Source of the DNA: CAZFQG01 sp964520785
GTDB taxonomy: Bacteria > Planctomycetota > Planctomycetia > Pirellulales > Thermoguttaceae
DNA: 12,794 bases
NCBI GenBank assembly: GCA_964520785.1
Contig: CAZFQG010000182.1
Coordinates: 1-12,794, forward strand
Reading direction: 5' to 3'
How positions within the stretch are numbered: position 1 is the first letter of the stretch; each line of letters opens with the position of its first letter. Below are positions 1 through 6,048 of the stretch, one piece after another. Position numbers and translations under genes: made by a program. The notes under the pieces are model-generated. The model had not been told where the DNA came from. It made no database searches and saw only the letters and a program-made list of their open reading frames with translations.

Positions 1-264
1 GGTGAGGAAGCCCCTCGCGATCCGTTCATCCGGCGACTCGGCCGTCAGACTGAAAATGCCCGGAAGGTCGACGACATCGACGCGACGGCCTTCGTCGAAG
101 TAATACCCTTCCGCCTTCTCGACCGTCACCCCGGAGTAATTACCCACCCATTGCCGCATTCCGGTCAGCGCATTAAAGACCGAAGTCTTCCCGGTGTTCG
201 GGTTTCCGGCCAGACAGATGCGAAGAGAACCGGGCTTCGAGGCGCGATCCAGGGTGGTGCTCAT
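1..264 (-). CDS. feoB: FeoB ferrous iron transporter, N-terminal G domain (partial)
   Basis: This is the first 88 codons of FeoB, the inner-membrane Fe(II) transporter with a cytoplasmic GTPase domain; the rest lies beyond the left edge. Translating the minus strand from ATG at 264 shows the G1/P-loop GNPNTGKTS (residues 20-28), the FeoB-typical G2 region NYSGVTVEKAEG (42-53), and G3 as VDLPG (65-69). The ATG overlaps the feoA stop as ATGA, so translation is probably coupled and feoA-feoB form one unit under the Fur-site promoter upstream of feoA. Membrane segments cannot be seen here. The family is certain from the G-domain signatures; an intact C-terminus cannot be judged. Confidence 0.95.
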   Translation of the reverse strand, partial: MSTTLDRASKPGSLRICLAGNPNTGKTSVFNALTGMRQWVGNYSGVTVEKAEGYYFDEGRRVDVVDLPGIFSLTAESPDERIARGFLT

Positions 265-635
265 GACGGCAACGAGACGGGAGCCGCCGGTTCCGGGTTG
301 GCATCGCCGTGCAATCTGACACTTGGCCCGAAAATACCCTCGGCGGGCGTCGTCCAAACGTCACTCTCAAGTTCGATGCGCCGCGTCGCGCCTCCATGTA
401 TCGAAAACCGACAATCGCCGATCTCGATCAGTACCGGACCTCCAAGTGGCGCGGCCCGGACGACCCGGATTGTCGCACCCGGGACGATGCCCAGTTCCGC
501 GCATCGTCGTCGCCAGTCGCGAGGGCCACGGATCCGCCGGATGCGGCCGGACTTTCCCATCGGCAGGTCGTTCAGTGCGAGAGAGTCGACGTCAATTTTT
601 ACAGCACTAAGGATGTTTTTATGAACACGCAGCAT
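261..635 (-). CDS. feoA: FeoA-family protein of the Fe(II) uptake system
   Basis: This is a small cytoplasmic SH3-like protein that supports FeoB. The family pattern is clear: LNDLPMGKSGRIRRI (about residues 21-35), a region with CAELGIVPGATIRVV (45-59), then APLGGPVLIEI and a C-terminal strand GATRRIEL. At 124 aa it is longer than the usual 75-90 aa; the extra part is about 35 residues after the SH3 core, rich in P, A and G, plus about 20 before it. No strong ribosome binding site precedes the ATG at 635, so the true start is slightly uncertain. It overlaps feoB by 4 bases. A Fur box lies 68 bases upstream, and repression by iron-loaded Fur is inferred. Confidence 0.9.
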   Translation of the reverse strand: MLRVHKNILSAVKIDVDSLALNDLPMGKSGRIRRIRGPRDWRRRCAELGIVPGATIRVVRAAPLGGPVLIEIGDCRFSIHGGATRRIELESDVWTTPAEGIFGPSVRLHGDANPEPAAPVSLPS

Positions 636-702
636 CTTTAAAACCGTTAATGCCGTAGATAGTAATGACCGGCCGGTGGGGAGGGCAAATAGGAATGAGA
701 CT

Positions 703-721
703 GAGACTGATTATCATTCAA
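703..721 (-). promoter_or_regulatory. Fur box upstream of feoA
   Basis: On the minus strand the 19-mer TTGAATGATAATCAGTCTC matches the classical Fur consensus GATAATGATAATCATTATC at 14 of 19 positions by hand count, with an unbroken run ATGATAATCA. It lies just downstream of the predicted -10 element (733-738), so bound Fur would block transcription. The position relative to a Fe(II) transporter operon strongly supports the call. Confidence 0.8.
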
Positions 722-732
722 AGCATCACTTG

Positions 733-761
733 ATCTTATCTCGTTTCCAACTATCCGTCAA
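733..761 (-). promoter_or_regulatory. Sigma-70-type promoter for feoAB
   Basis: The minus strand reads TTGACG (756-761), a 17-base spacer, then TAAGAT (733-738). This is a near-consensus -35 and a fair -10 at ideal spacing. Transcription would start near 726, just before the Fur box. No other good promoter was seen between the beta-propeller remnant and feoA. Confidence 0.6.
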
Positions 762-779
762 GGGACCGACGTGGGTTTA

Positions 780-1172
780 CCGCGCATCTCGCTCCCCCCT
801 CTTGTAGGCATCTGTTCCCCCAATTCCCGCACGAAAAGGATTGGCCTCCCCCCTTCTGGCCCAGGGCGAGTATCTTTTCATTGTTCGTGAGGAGGTTCCA
901 GTACTCGCCGAGCGGCTTGCCGGTCCGGGTCCACTCGCTGGATGCGAGGTCGACGCAGCAGACACGGCCGTTGGCCAGATGGACGTAAGCATGGCCGTCC
1001 ACCAAGACCGGCGTGGACATCCGGCCGGGCGAACTCCGGCATGGCGGTCCGAACGGCCGCGAATCGGCCCGTCTCGAAACCGTCGTCGGCCACGTGCGCA
1101 CCGAATTCCGATACCGGCTTGTTCCACTGCGCCGTCGGCATGCCCCTCTCGGGGCGAGCAACCTACGTGAGG
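780..1172 (-). pseudogene. Remnant of a PQQ-binding-like (BamB-type) beta-propeller protein
   Basis: No single frame is open, but consecutive frames join into one recognisable protein tail. The first frame (1141 downward) gives SEFGAHVADDGFETGRFAAV then TAMPEFAR; a neighbouring frame gives MSTPVLVDGHAYVHLANGRV, then CCVDLA and NEKILALGQKG. These resemble the last repeats of planctomycete PQQ-binding-like beta-propeller proteins (recalled family pattern, not searched). Removing one C in the CCGGCCGG stretch near 1021-1027 would restore the join as EFARRMSTPV. A further shift occurs near 840-860, where ANPF appears in a third frame. No N-terminal part is visible, because chaN ends at 1184. It is most likely a decayed fragment of a neighbouring gene; the feoA promoter lies at its 3' end. 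Confidence 0.5.
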
Positions 1173-1183
1173 CCCGCGTGGGG

Positions 1184-2134
1184 TCATTCTTCGCGGAGGC
1201 TTGTGACGTGCAGGTAGTCGGCCACGCGGAGATTCACGGATCGAACCTCCTCCCGCGGAACATGCACGGGGCGGACCGTCGCCAGTTCCTCCTTGGAGAG
1301 CTTGACGTCGCCGCTGGCGGAAAAGACCACGATCCGCTCCGTCAACTCCGGCATCCGGCGGCGGACCCGAGCGGGCATGCCGAGTCCTTGACTGACGTGT
1401 CCCGCGCCGCAGACGACGACCGCCGTGCGGCCTTCTCCCTGGTCGCTCTTGAGGAATCGACACAAGGCGTCCGCCATCGCCTCGTCGCGGGCGATCTGCG
1501 CCTCGATCATCGGCCGCAGCCGCTCCGGCGTCGCCGCCATGTGCGCCTTCATCGGCGCTTCGAGCGTCTTGCGGTAGACCGGATCGTCCAGTTGGATATC
1601 CTCCGGCAATTCCGCGCGCGTCTGGGGGTCGAGCCCCTCCAAACCGCCGCTCCTGGCCACCGCTCTGATTGTTTCGGCCCTGGCATTGAGCGCGACGACC
1701 GGGGCGCCGGCCTCTTTGGCCGCTTCGAGGACGACCTTGTATTGCTCGAAGTTCCTCCAGCGTTTTGCCCAACCGGTCTCTTCCGCGAGCGTGTCGAAAC
1801 CGATTTCGCCCCGGTTGAACCGGTCCAGAGCCGCTTGGTTCGGCTGTTCCATCATTTCGATCCCCAGCACCAGCGGCAGGCCCTTCGCCGAGAGGTCGCG
1901 GAGTATCTTCGCCTGCAAGGCATGATGCCGCTCGATGGTATGCCGTTCGCCGAGGTAAACCACCCGGGCCGTCGCCAGGTCGTCGAGAACCCGTTCGTAG
2001 CGGACCGGCTCCCCTTCGCAGTCGTCAATCCACATGGAACACCTGTCCGAATCCACTTCGGCGGCGGCGGTCGCGCAGGCGGTTAGCGCCATCAGGAGCA
2101 TCACGGCACGGCGCGTCCAAACGATAGGTTTCAT
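1184..2134 (-). CDS. chaN: ChaN-family (DUF399) heme-binding lipoprotein
   Basis: This is a 316-aa predicted outer lipoprotein of the ChaN/Cofac_haem_bdg family, whose Campylobacter member binds heme and takes part in iron acquisition. The N-terminus MKPIVWTRRAVMLLMALTAC carries positive charges, a hydrophobic core and a lipobox LTAC with Cys20 as the lipidation site. Family motifs follow: YLGERHTIERHHALQAKIL, LGIEMMEQPNQ, ALNARAE, and near the end VVVCGAGHVSQGLGMPARVR. The His-rich LGExH/HH motif and the GxGH motif are the conserved family positions. The start is set by GAGGAGG seven bases before the ATG at 2134. It follows hemP by 14 bases in the same unit. Heme binding is inferred from the family; the residues that bind heme in this protein are not proven. 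Confidence 0.88.
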   Translation of the reverse strand: MKPIVWTRRAVMLLMALTACATAAAEVDSDRCSMWIDDCEGEPVRYERVLDDLATARVVYLGERHTIERHHALQAKILRDLSAKGLPLVLGIEMMEQPNQAALDRFNRGEIGFDTLAEETGWAKRWRNFEQYKVVLEAAKEAGAPVVALNARAETIRAVARSGGLEGLDPQTRAELPEDIQLDDPVYRKTLEAPMKAHMAATPERLRPMIEAQIARDEAMADALCRFLKSDQGEGRTAVVVCGAGHVSQGLGMPARVRRRMPELTERIVVFSASGDVKLSKEELATVRPVHVPREEVRSVNLRVADYLHVTSLREE

Positions 2135-2148
2135 GGTTTCCTCCTCAG

Positions 2149-2535
2149 TCATTTCTGGAGAATCAGTCTGTCGTTTCGTGTTCGAATAAGGCGGTAGACT
2201 TCGCCGCCGTGTATGATAAACAATTCCCGCTTTCCTTGAAACAGTTCCTCCGAGCGGTAGATCGGCGCGGTGTCGCGGTGGGTCGCGTCGTGCGGGGTAC
2301 TTTCCGAGGCCGGGGTCGCCTCCATGATTTTCTTCATGGCGACCTCCTTTCGTCCGCGCGCTTCCCGGATGCCCGCCAGCCGCCGCCGGCACATGTCCCG
2401 GCGCACCTCGTCTCCCATTTCCTCGAAGATTGCCGCCAATTTCGCCATGCGAGGAGGGCAACCGAATTCCAGGAGCCTTTCCGGCTCCATTTCCAGAACA
2501 TAGGTTTTTTGCCACGCCGAGAGCCGTGCCGTCAC
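2149..2535 (-). CDS. hemP: HemP-family heme uptake protein with unusual N-terminal extension
   Basis: The C-terminal ~40 residues are a HemP domain: YRSEELFQGKRELFIIHGGE, then VYRLIRTRNDRLILQK at the end. HemP is a small protein encoded with heme uptake genes and needed for their expression or function in several proteobacteria. Two starts are possible. GTG at 2535 lies 18 bases after the DUF1559 stop, with ACGGAGAG upstream, and gives 128 aa. ATG at 2337 has a near-perfect AAAGGAGG and gives 62 aa, a usual HemP size. The extra 66 residues (WQKTYVLEMEPERLLEFG, then MAKLAAIFEEMGDEVRRDMC) are charged and predicted helical; I do not recognise them. The internal Shine-Dalgarno encodes RKEV, so the region may make both forms. 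It lies between DUF1559 and chaN in one unit. The family call is firm; the start is open. Confidence 0.8.
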   Translation of the reverse strand: MTARLSAWQKTYVLEMEPERLLEFGCPPRMAKLAAIFEEMGDEVRRDMCRRRLAGIREARGRKEVAMKKIMEATPASESTPHDATHRDTAPIYRSEELFQGKRELFIIHGGEVYRLIRTRNDRLILQK

Positions 2536-2553
2536 GGTTGCCGGCTCTCCGTT

Positions 2554-3441
2554 TCAATACTCCTGCACGATCTCTCCGCCGGAGCGGGTTGCCGCCGCGT
2601 CGAGCGTGTCGTGCGAAATCGTCTTTTCGATAAACCGGACCGAACCGTCGACCAGGGCGAAGTTGACGCCGCCGGGATGGTCGCTGCGGAAGTTGAACGC
2701 ATACGACTTACCCTTGACATACGCCGTCGGGTTGAATTCGCCGAGGGTCGCCCCCCAGGTCCAACCCCCTCCGTGGACGCCGATGGCCCATTGACACCGG
2801 CCGCCGCATCCGGTGGACCGGGGCGGATTACAGCTTAGCCAAGGCAGTCCCTCCAGGCCGAAGTCAAACTCGCCGAACATCAACGTGTGGCTCGTTCCGT
2901 CGACGATGTCCTTGATCCCTACCGGCCCCTCTTCCGGACGGACGATCGCGCCGGTGTGCGATTGCAGCGTGTGATTCGTCCCGGTCGAAATCGCGTAACT
3001 GCCGGGGGCGCCGTATTCGCCGGAACACTCGAAGTCCGGCACTTTCCGAGGAAGGTGCATCGAGGGACAGCGGTAGACGGGTATCGGCGTCGTCGCCACG
3101 CCCCGGTTCCGCGGGTCGAGGATGCCCGCCTCGGGATCGTACAGCACGAGCGTCGACGCCTGCTCCTCGTACGGCAGCAGGATCAACAGCGCGCTGCCGA
3201 AGGCCATCGCTCCGCCATCGACCATCGTCCTCGCCGGCGGGAGGTGGCCCAACGTCTGGCAATACAAGTGCGCGGCGAGCGATATCTGTCTCAGGTTGTT
3301 GGCACACTGGGCGCGACGGGCGGCCTCCCGCGCGGCCTGGACCGCCGGAAGCAACAGGGCGATCAGGATTCCGATGATCGCAATCACCACCAGGAGTTCC
3401 ACCAGCGTAAAACCGCCTCGTCGCGCGGCGCGCATTCTCAT
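2554..3441 (-). CDS. DUF1559 domain protein with type IV pilin-like N-terminus
   Basis: This is a 295-aa member of the large planctomycete DUF1559 (SBP_bac_10) family. After a short basic leader MRMRAARRGG comes the prepilin signal FTLVELLVVIAIIGILIA followed by LLPAVQAAREAARRAQC, so it should be cleaved after Gly by a prepilin peptidase and anchored by its first helix. The C-terminus has the usual HPGGVNFALVDGSVRFI. Inside are a Cys cluster (CNPPRSTGCGGRCQW) and a glycine/tryptophan-rich stretch. The ATG at 3441 overlaps the stop of the upstream PEP-CTERM gene (ATGA), with GAAGGGGA in front, so translation is coupled. Its function in the family is unknown. The place between a surface protein and hemP suggests, but does not prove, a role in heme or iron uptake. 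Confidence 0.92.
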   Translation of the reverse strand: MRMRAARRGGFTLVELLVVIAIIGILIALLLPAVQAAREAARRAQCANNLRQISLAAHLYCQTLGHLPPARTMVDGGAMAFGSALLILLPYEEQASTLVLYDPEAGILDPRNRGVATTPIPVYRCPSMHLPRKVPDFECSGEYGAPGSYAISTGTNHTLQSHTGAIVRPEEGPVGIKDIVDGTSHTLMFGEFDFGLEGLPWLSCNPPRSTGCGGRCQWAIGVHGGGWTWGATLGEFNPTAYVKGKSYAFNFRSDHPGGVNFALVDGSVRFIEKTISHDTLDAAATRSGGEIVQEY

Positions 3442-4523
3442 TGTCGCGGTCCCCTTCGGCGCGAGGCGCTCAGCACGGAAATCGCGACGAGGAACATCCA
3501 CGCAAACGCCGGTTCCGGAACCACTTGCCGCGTCATCAGCGCCGAACCGGCTTCGGCGGAAGCCACCGTCCCCCAGTTCGAACGGACGATATCCAAATCC
3601 GCGCTCCCGACGGACCCATCCGCCGAAGGGTCGGCCGGCGGTACGGCAAGCCCCCAGTTGGCCCGCACGATGTCCAAGTCGGCGCTGTCGACGGCACCGT
3701 CGCCGTTCAAGTCGCCCGGCAAGGTCGTCGGCGACCAGTTGGGGTCGTACTCCACCTCCAGAGACGGCACATACGCCGCGCCCGGATGGGCGGGCAGTCC
3801 GTAGGACCCGGTTCCTCCGATGTCCTTGGTGAAGAAATACCAACCCCAGTCGTCCCATTCCGGTCCGCCGAGATCGTGAATCCGGATGCCGTTGTTGGGG
3901 ATGTCCGTCTCCCCGCCGCCAAGCCATGCCTTGACGAACTCGGTCAAATCGGCGGATGCCCACGTATTGGGGCCGGTGTCGTGCGCCAGGAGCACATTGA
4001 GGGCTCCCTCGATTTCCGCCTCCCCGACACCGGCATAGACGTAGGGATCGACTCCGCCAACGTCGCCCGGATCGTACATATTCGGTCCGATTCGTTCTCC
4101 TCCGAAATAGCCGCCGGGGTAGTTCCCCAGACCGGCTTCGGTCCAGTATTCCAACCCGTGGGGATGGACGTGTGTATCCCAGGTTTTCAAAGCGGTAATC
4201 TGGGCGTATTGCGTCTGACCCGCCGGGGCGACCGGCGTGGCCATGGTTCCGCTCCCTTCGCCGACGAAGACCTTGAACGTCGCGCCGAGAATCTGCTCGG
4301 CGCGAATCTCCTCCATGCCGGAGAGATCGAACCGGAAGAAGGCCTCCGCGGCGACCCAGCTCGTCGCTCTTGCGACGTGGGAATCGGGATAGCCGTTGTT
4401 GATGCCATGGCTGTGCAGGATATGGATGTCGGCTTCGACCGGCGCCACGAGAACGTCGGCCATTACCGAAGACGCGGTCCACGGAAGTATCGCCAGGACC
4501 GCGGCATAGGCAAGTGCTCGCAT
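3438..4523 (-). CDS. PEP-CTERM exoprotein with DNRLRE-like beta domain and dockerin-like repeat
   Basis: This is a 361-aa secreted protein. A signal peptide (MRALAYAAVLAILPWTASSV, then MA) is followed by a beta-sandwich region resembling DNRLRE/CBM96 domains (AEAFFRFDLSGMEEIRAEQI early; LTEFVKAWLGGGETDIPNNG late). Residues about 269-317 hold two dockerin-type repeats: NGDGAVDSADLDIVRANWG and SADGSVGSADLDIVRSNWG, the second with a weakened Ca-binding loop. The tail is a PEP-CTERM sorting signal: VPEP at 335-338, a hydrophobic stretch, then RRRGPRQ. Two His-rich spots, HILHSHG and HVHPHG, could bind metal or heme (inference). It starts at ATG 4523 after GAGGAAAG and overlaps DUF1559 by 4 bases. 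It is the second gene of the unit starting at 5402. Confidence 0.88.
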   Translation of the reverse strand: MRALAYAAVLAILPWTASSVMADVLVAPVEADIHILHSHGINNGYPDSHVARATSWVAAEAFFRFDLSGMEEIRAEQILGATFKVFVGEGSGTMATPVAPAGQTQYAQITALKTWDTHVHPHGLEYWTEAGLGNYPGGYFGGERIGPNMYDPGDVGGVDPYVYAGVGEAEIEGALNVLLAHDTGPNTWASADLTEFVKAWLGGGETDIPNNGIRIHDLGGPEWDDWGWYFFTKDIGGTGSYGLPAHPGAAYVPSLEVEYDPNWSPTTLPGDLNGDGAVDSADLDIVRANWGLAVPPADPSADGSVGSADLDIVRSNWGTVASAEAGSALMTRQVVPEPAFAWMFLVAISVLSASRRRGPRQ

Positions 4524-4589
4524 GATTTCTTCTTTCCTCGATTGCGTGACTGGGATGGTTCAACGAGTACCGCGGTTCGGCCTCGCCGC

Positions 4590-4641
4590 GTCCGGCCGGT
4601 GATTACCGGCGTAAAGAGGGCTTCTTCCCTACCGGCCGGAC
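4590..4641 (-). repeat. 11-bp inverted repeat in the leader between the two PEP-CTERM genes
   Basis: GTCCGGCCGGT (4590-4600) and ACCGGCCGGAC (4631-4641) are perfect inverted repeats 30 bases apart. Inside, on the minus strand, a second hairpin GCCGGTAATCACCGGC (GCCGGT/ACCGGC, 4-base loop) would compete with the long stem. No T-run follows, so it is not a standard intrinsic terminator. Possible roles are mRNA stability, attenuation or differential expression of the downstream PEP-CTERM/dockerin gene. I see no match to a known riboswitch. Confidence 0.5.
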
Positions 4642-4673
4642 ACGGGCTCGGCCTTGCGCGTTCCTCGCGGTCA

Positions 4674-5402
4674 CTATCGGTCGGACCGCGAAACGGTACG
4701 GCGATTACGTCCGAGCAACCCCGCATAAGTCAACGCACCGAGAAGCAACGCAAGCGAGGAGGGTTCGGGGATCGGTACCACCGTAATCGAAGGAACTTCC
4801 CCCAACGAGACTCCGCCGATCGGAAATCCGGCGAACTTCGGGTGCTGGTACCCGTTTTCATTGCTGCCGTTGTCCCAACCGGTCACGACGAAGCCGTAAT
4901 TCGGCCCGCCGGCGATCCAGTCGTTGACCAGCGCGGTGATATCCCACTCGTACACGCCGGCGTCGCCGATCATCGCCGACGCGACCACGCCGTCGAGGAT
5001 GTGATTCGCCTTGAATCCCCCGATGTCCGAGAGGACTCCAAAGACGTCGGCGTCGACGGCCTGGATGTCGATCTTCATCGGCGCGCCGGCCCCGGGGGCG
5101 CTCATGCCGCCGCCACCGACGTAATTCAGTTTCAACATTGCCTCGGCGACCGGGTCGGAGGGCAGGTCGTCGAACTTGAGCCAACCGAACGTCCACATGC
5201 CACCGTCCGAGATTCCACTTCCCACCAGGAAGTAGTTCCTGCCCGAGACGTCGCCCGAGCTCGTTTGATAACCGCCCATTCCGCCCCCCATAAAGGTGTA
5301 GCCCGTAAGGGAGGCCTCATAAACCGTCTCCGCCGACGCCGCCGAGGTCGTGAGCGCCATTGAGGGGAGAGAAAAACAGAAGAACAAACAGAGTCTCTTC
5401 AT
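4674..5402 (-). CDS. PEP-CTERM exoprotein with DNRLRE-like beta domain
   Basis: This is a 242-aa secreted protein, first gene of the proposed iron-responsive unit. The signal peptide is MKRLCLFFCFSLPSMALTTS followed by AASA. The core has the typical order of a DNRLRE-like beta-sandwich: FGWLKFDDLPSDPVAEAMLK, later EWDITALVNDWIAGGPNYGF. The first mature part is rich in Gly and Met (FMGGGMGG). The last 35 residues are a PEP-CTERM signal: VPIPEPSSLALLLGALTYAG followed by an Arg-rich tail. The start at ATG 5402 is preceded by TGGAGA; an in-frame upstream ATG at 5447 would put 15 residues in front of the signal peptide and lacks a good ribosome binding site. Ligand unknown; the promoter context suggests expression under iron limitation. 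Confidence 0.87.
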   Translation of the reverse strand: MKRLCLFFCFSLPSMALTTSAASAETVYEASLTGYTFMGGGMGGYQTSSGDVSGRNYFLVGSGISDGGMWTFGWLKFDDLPSDPVAEAMLKLNYVGGGGMSAPGAGAPMKIDIQAVDADVFGVLSDIGGFKANHILDGVVASAMIGDAGVYEWDITALVNDWIAGGPNYGFVVTGWDNGSNENGYQHPKFAGFPIGGVSLGEVPSITVVPIPEPSSLALLLGALTYAGLLGRNRRTVSRSDR

Positions 5403-5481
5403 CAGGATTTCTCCATCGTGGGGTAAAAGGATGTCGATGGCTGGCATCCGGTGAAGAAACCGGGCTGGCGTGGATGCATAT

Positions 5482-5500
5482 GAGATTGAGTCTCAATCGC
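5482..5500 (-). promoter_or_regulatory. Fur-like 7-1-7 inverted repeat
   Basis: GATTGAG-T-CTCAATC (5484-5498) is a perfect 7-1-7 inverted repeat, the geometry of Fur-family operators. The TTGAGA/TCTCAA half-sites resemble known Fur boxes of the type ATTGAGAAT...CTCAAT. It lies about 9 bases after the -10 element, the same position as the feoA Fur box. Binding by Fur rather than another Fur-family member (Zur, Mur) is an inference supported by the heme/iron genes downstream. Confidence 0.6.
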
Positions 5501-5508
5501 AAATGCTA

Positions 5509-5538
5509 GTTATACACCAATTGGAAACCAACTGTCAA
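5509..5538 (-). promoter_or_regulatory. Strong sigma-70-type promoter of the PEP-CTERM/DUF1559/hemP/chaN unit
   Basis: On the minus strand: perfect -35 TTGACA (5533-5538), 18-base spacer, -10 TATAAC (5509-5514). Transcription would start near 5502 and run into the Fur-like repeat, then about 95 bases of leader to the ATG at 5402. Confidence 0.65.
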
Positions 5539-5783
5539 CCGCACCAGCAGAAAAAAAGTGCCCTCGCGACGAAGATTCTATATCAGACTCACCTTTCGCT
5601 CCCTCAGAAGAAGGGAATATGTCGCCGTCGAAGCGTCCGAGGCTACCTGAACACTCATTTGCCCCGAAAGCTCCACTCGCCGCGTATTGCGCTAGAGAAA
5701 GCTCGCCGAGAAACTGCAAGAACTCGGAGCCCCCGTAAAGAAGGAAGCTCGTCATAACTCGATGCTATGACGGGCTTTCTGAG
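5539..5783. other. Intergenic stretch without a convincing gene
   Basis: This separates the iron-locus promoter from the tRNA-Gln-like sequence. Short open frames exist on both strands (81 aa minus, 95 aa plus), but neither has a ribosome binding site or family features. A plus-strand stretch near 5699-5750 reads KLAEKLQELGAPVKKEA in one frame, preceded by a stop; it may be the decayed tail of a lost chromosomal gene. Confidence 0.4.
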
Positions 5784-5858
5784 CTGGGGAACAAGGATTT
5801 GAACCTTGACTAACTGATCCAGAGTCAGTTTCCACCGGGTTTCTAGCGCTATTGACCA
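5784..5858 (-). tRNA. tRNA-Gln(CTG)-like sequence with intact 3' half; probable att site
   Basis: On the minus strand the anticodon arm is perfect (ACTGA-CTCTGGA-TCAGT, anticodon CTG). The T arm is perfect (CAAGG-TTCAAAT-CCTTG), followed by TTCCCCA and discriminator G, as in bacterial tRNA-Gln. The 5' half fails: the acceptor would be TGGTCAA, with two mismatches against TTCCCCA, and no D-stem or GG D-loop can be formed. CCA is not encoded. The total length of 75 is right for a tRNA. This is best read as the displaced 3' end of a tRNA-Gln gene at the boundary of an element that integrated by tRNA 3'-end recombination. The crossover probably lies within 5784-5829. A decayed tRNA gene is the alternative. 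Confidence 0.6.
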
Positions 5859-5871
5859 ACTGACATTTCTT

Positions 5872-5891
5872 ATTGATTCTCATTGATTCTC
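5872..5891 (+). repeat. Tandem 10-bp repeat ATTGATTCTC x2
   Basis: Two perfect copies of ATTGATTCTC abut at 5872-5881 and 5882-5891, between the tRNA-like sequence and the integrase. The second overlaps the integrase -35 element, so a DNA-binding protein here (Xis-like or integrase) could act on both recombination and transcription. Confidence 0.6.
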
Positions 5892-5910
5892 CCGTTTTTT
5901 CCAGTATAAT
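5883..5910 (+). promoter_or_regulatory. Integrase promoter
   Basis: TTGATT (5883-5888), 16-base spacer, perfect TATAAT (5905-5910). The start of transcription near 5917 falls in the first GGTAGGACAG repeat, leaving a leader of about 130 bases before the integrase ATG. Confidence 0.6.
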
Positions 5911-5914
5911 ATCG

Positions 5915-5999
5915 GGTAGGACAGGATTGACGCCGATTGATATGGTAGGACCAGTTTTCACGCACGCGGTAGGACAGGGGTAGGACAGCGGTAGGACAG
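5915..5999 (+). repeat. Five GGTAGGACAG direct repeats, three in tandem at 11 bp
   Basis: Copies at 5915-5924, 5944-5954 (with one inserted C), 5968-5977, 5979-5988 and 5990-5999. The last three are exactly 11 bases apart, about one helical turn, so a protein would bind them on the same face. They lie between the att-like tRNA and the integrase gene, which is where arm-type integrase or Xis sites are normally found. Autoregulation of int is also possible because they cover the leader. Confidence 0.65.
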
Positions 6000-6048
6000 C
6001 CTGACAGAAACGCCGTTTCGATTCCCCCATTCCCGAGGAGTTTTGATC

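Noticed and set aside
777..1772. 331-aa minus-strand open frame
   Set aside because: It runs across the chaN gene in another frame and is Arg/Gly-rich shadow coding; only its last part touches the beta-propeller remnant.
1013..2086. 357-aa plus-strand open frame
   Set aside because: It is antisense to chaN, of biased composition (R, H, D), and has no recognised domain.
4590..4641. Cyclic di-GMP riboswitch
   Set aside because: A CGCAAGGCC...GGTAGGG string nearby is faintly similar, but the conserved core and tetraloop-receptor of GEMM-I cannot be traced.
3441..5363. 640-aa plus-strand open frame
   Set aside because: It is antisense to the two PEP-CTERM genes, which have signal peptides, sorting tails and ribosome binding sites; the plus frame shows none of these.
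5510..5755. 81-aa minus ORF between the iron promoter and the tRNA
   Set aside because: It has no ribosome binding site or domain, and its end overlaps the TTGACA promoter.
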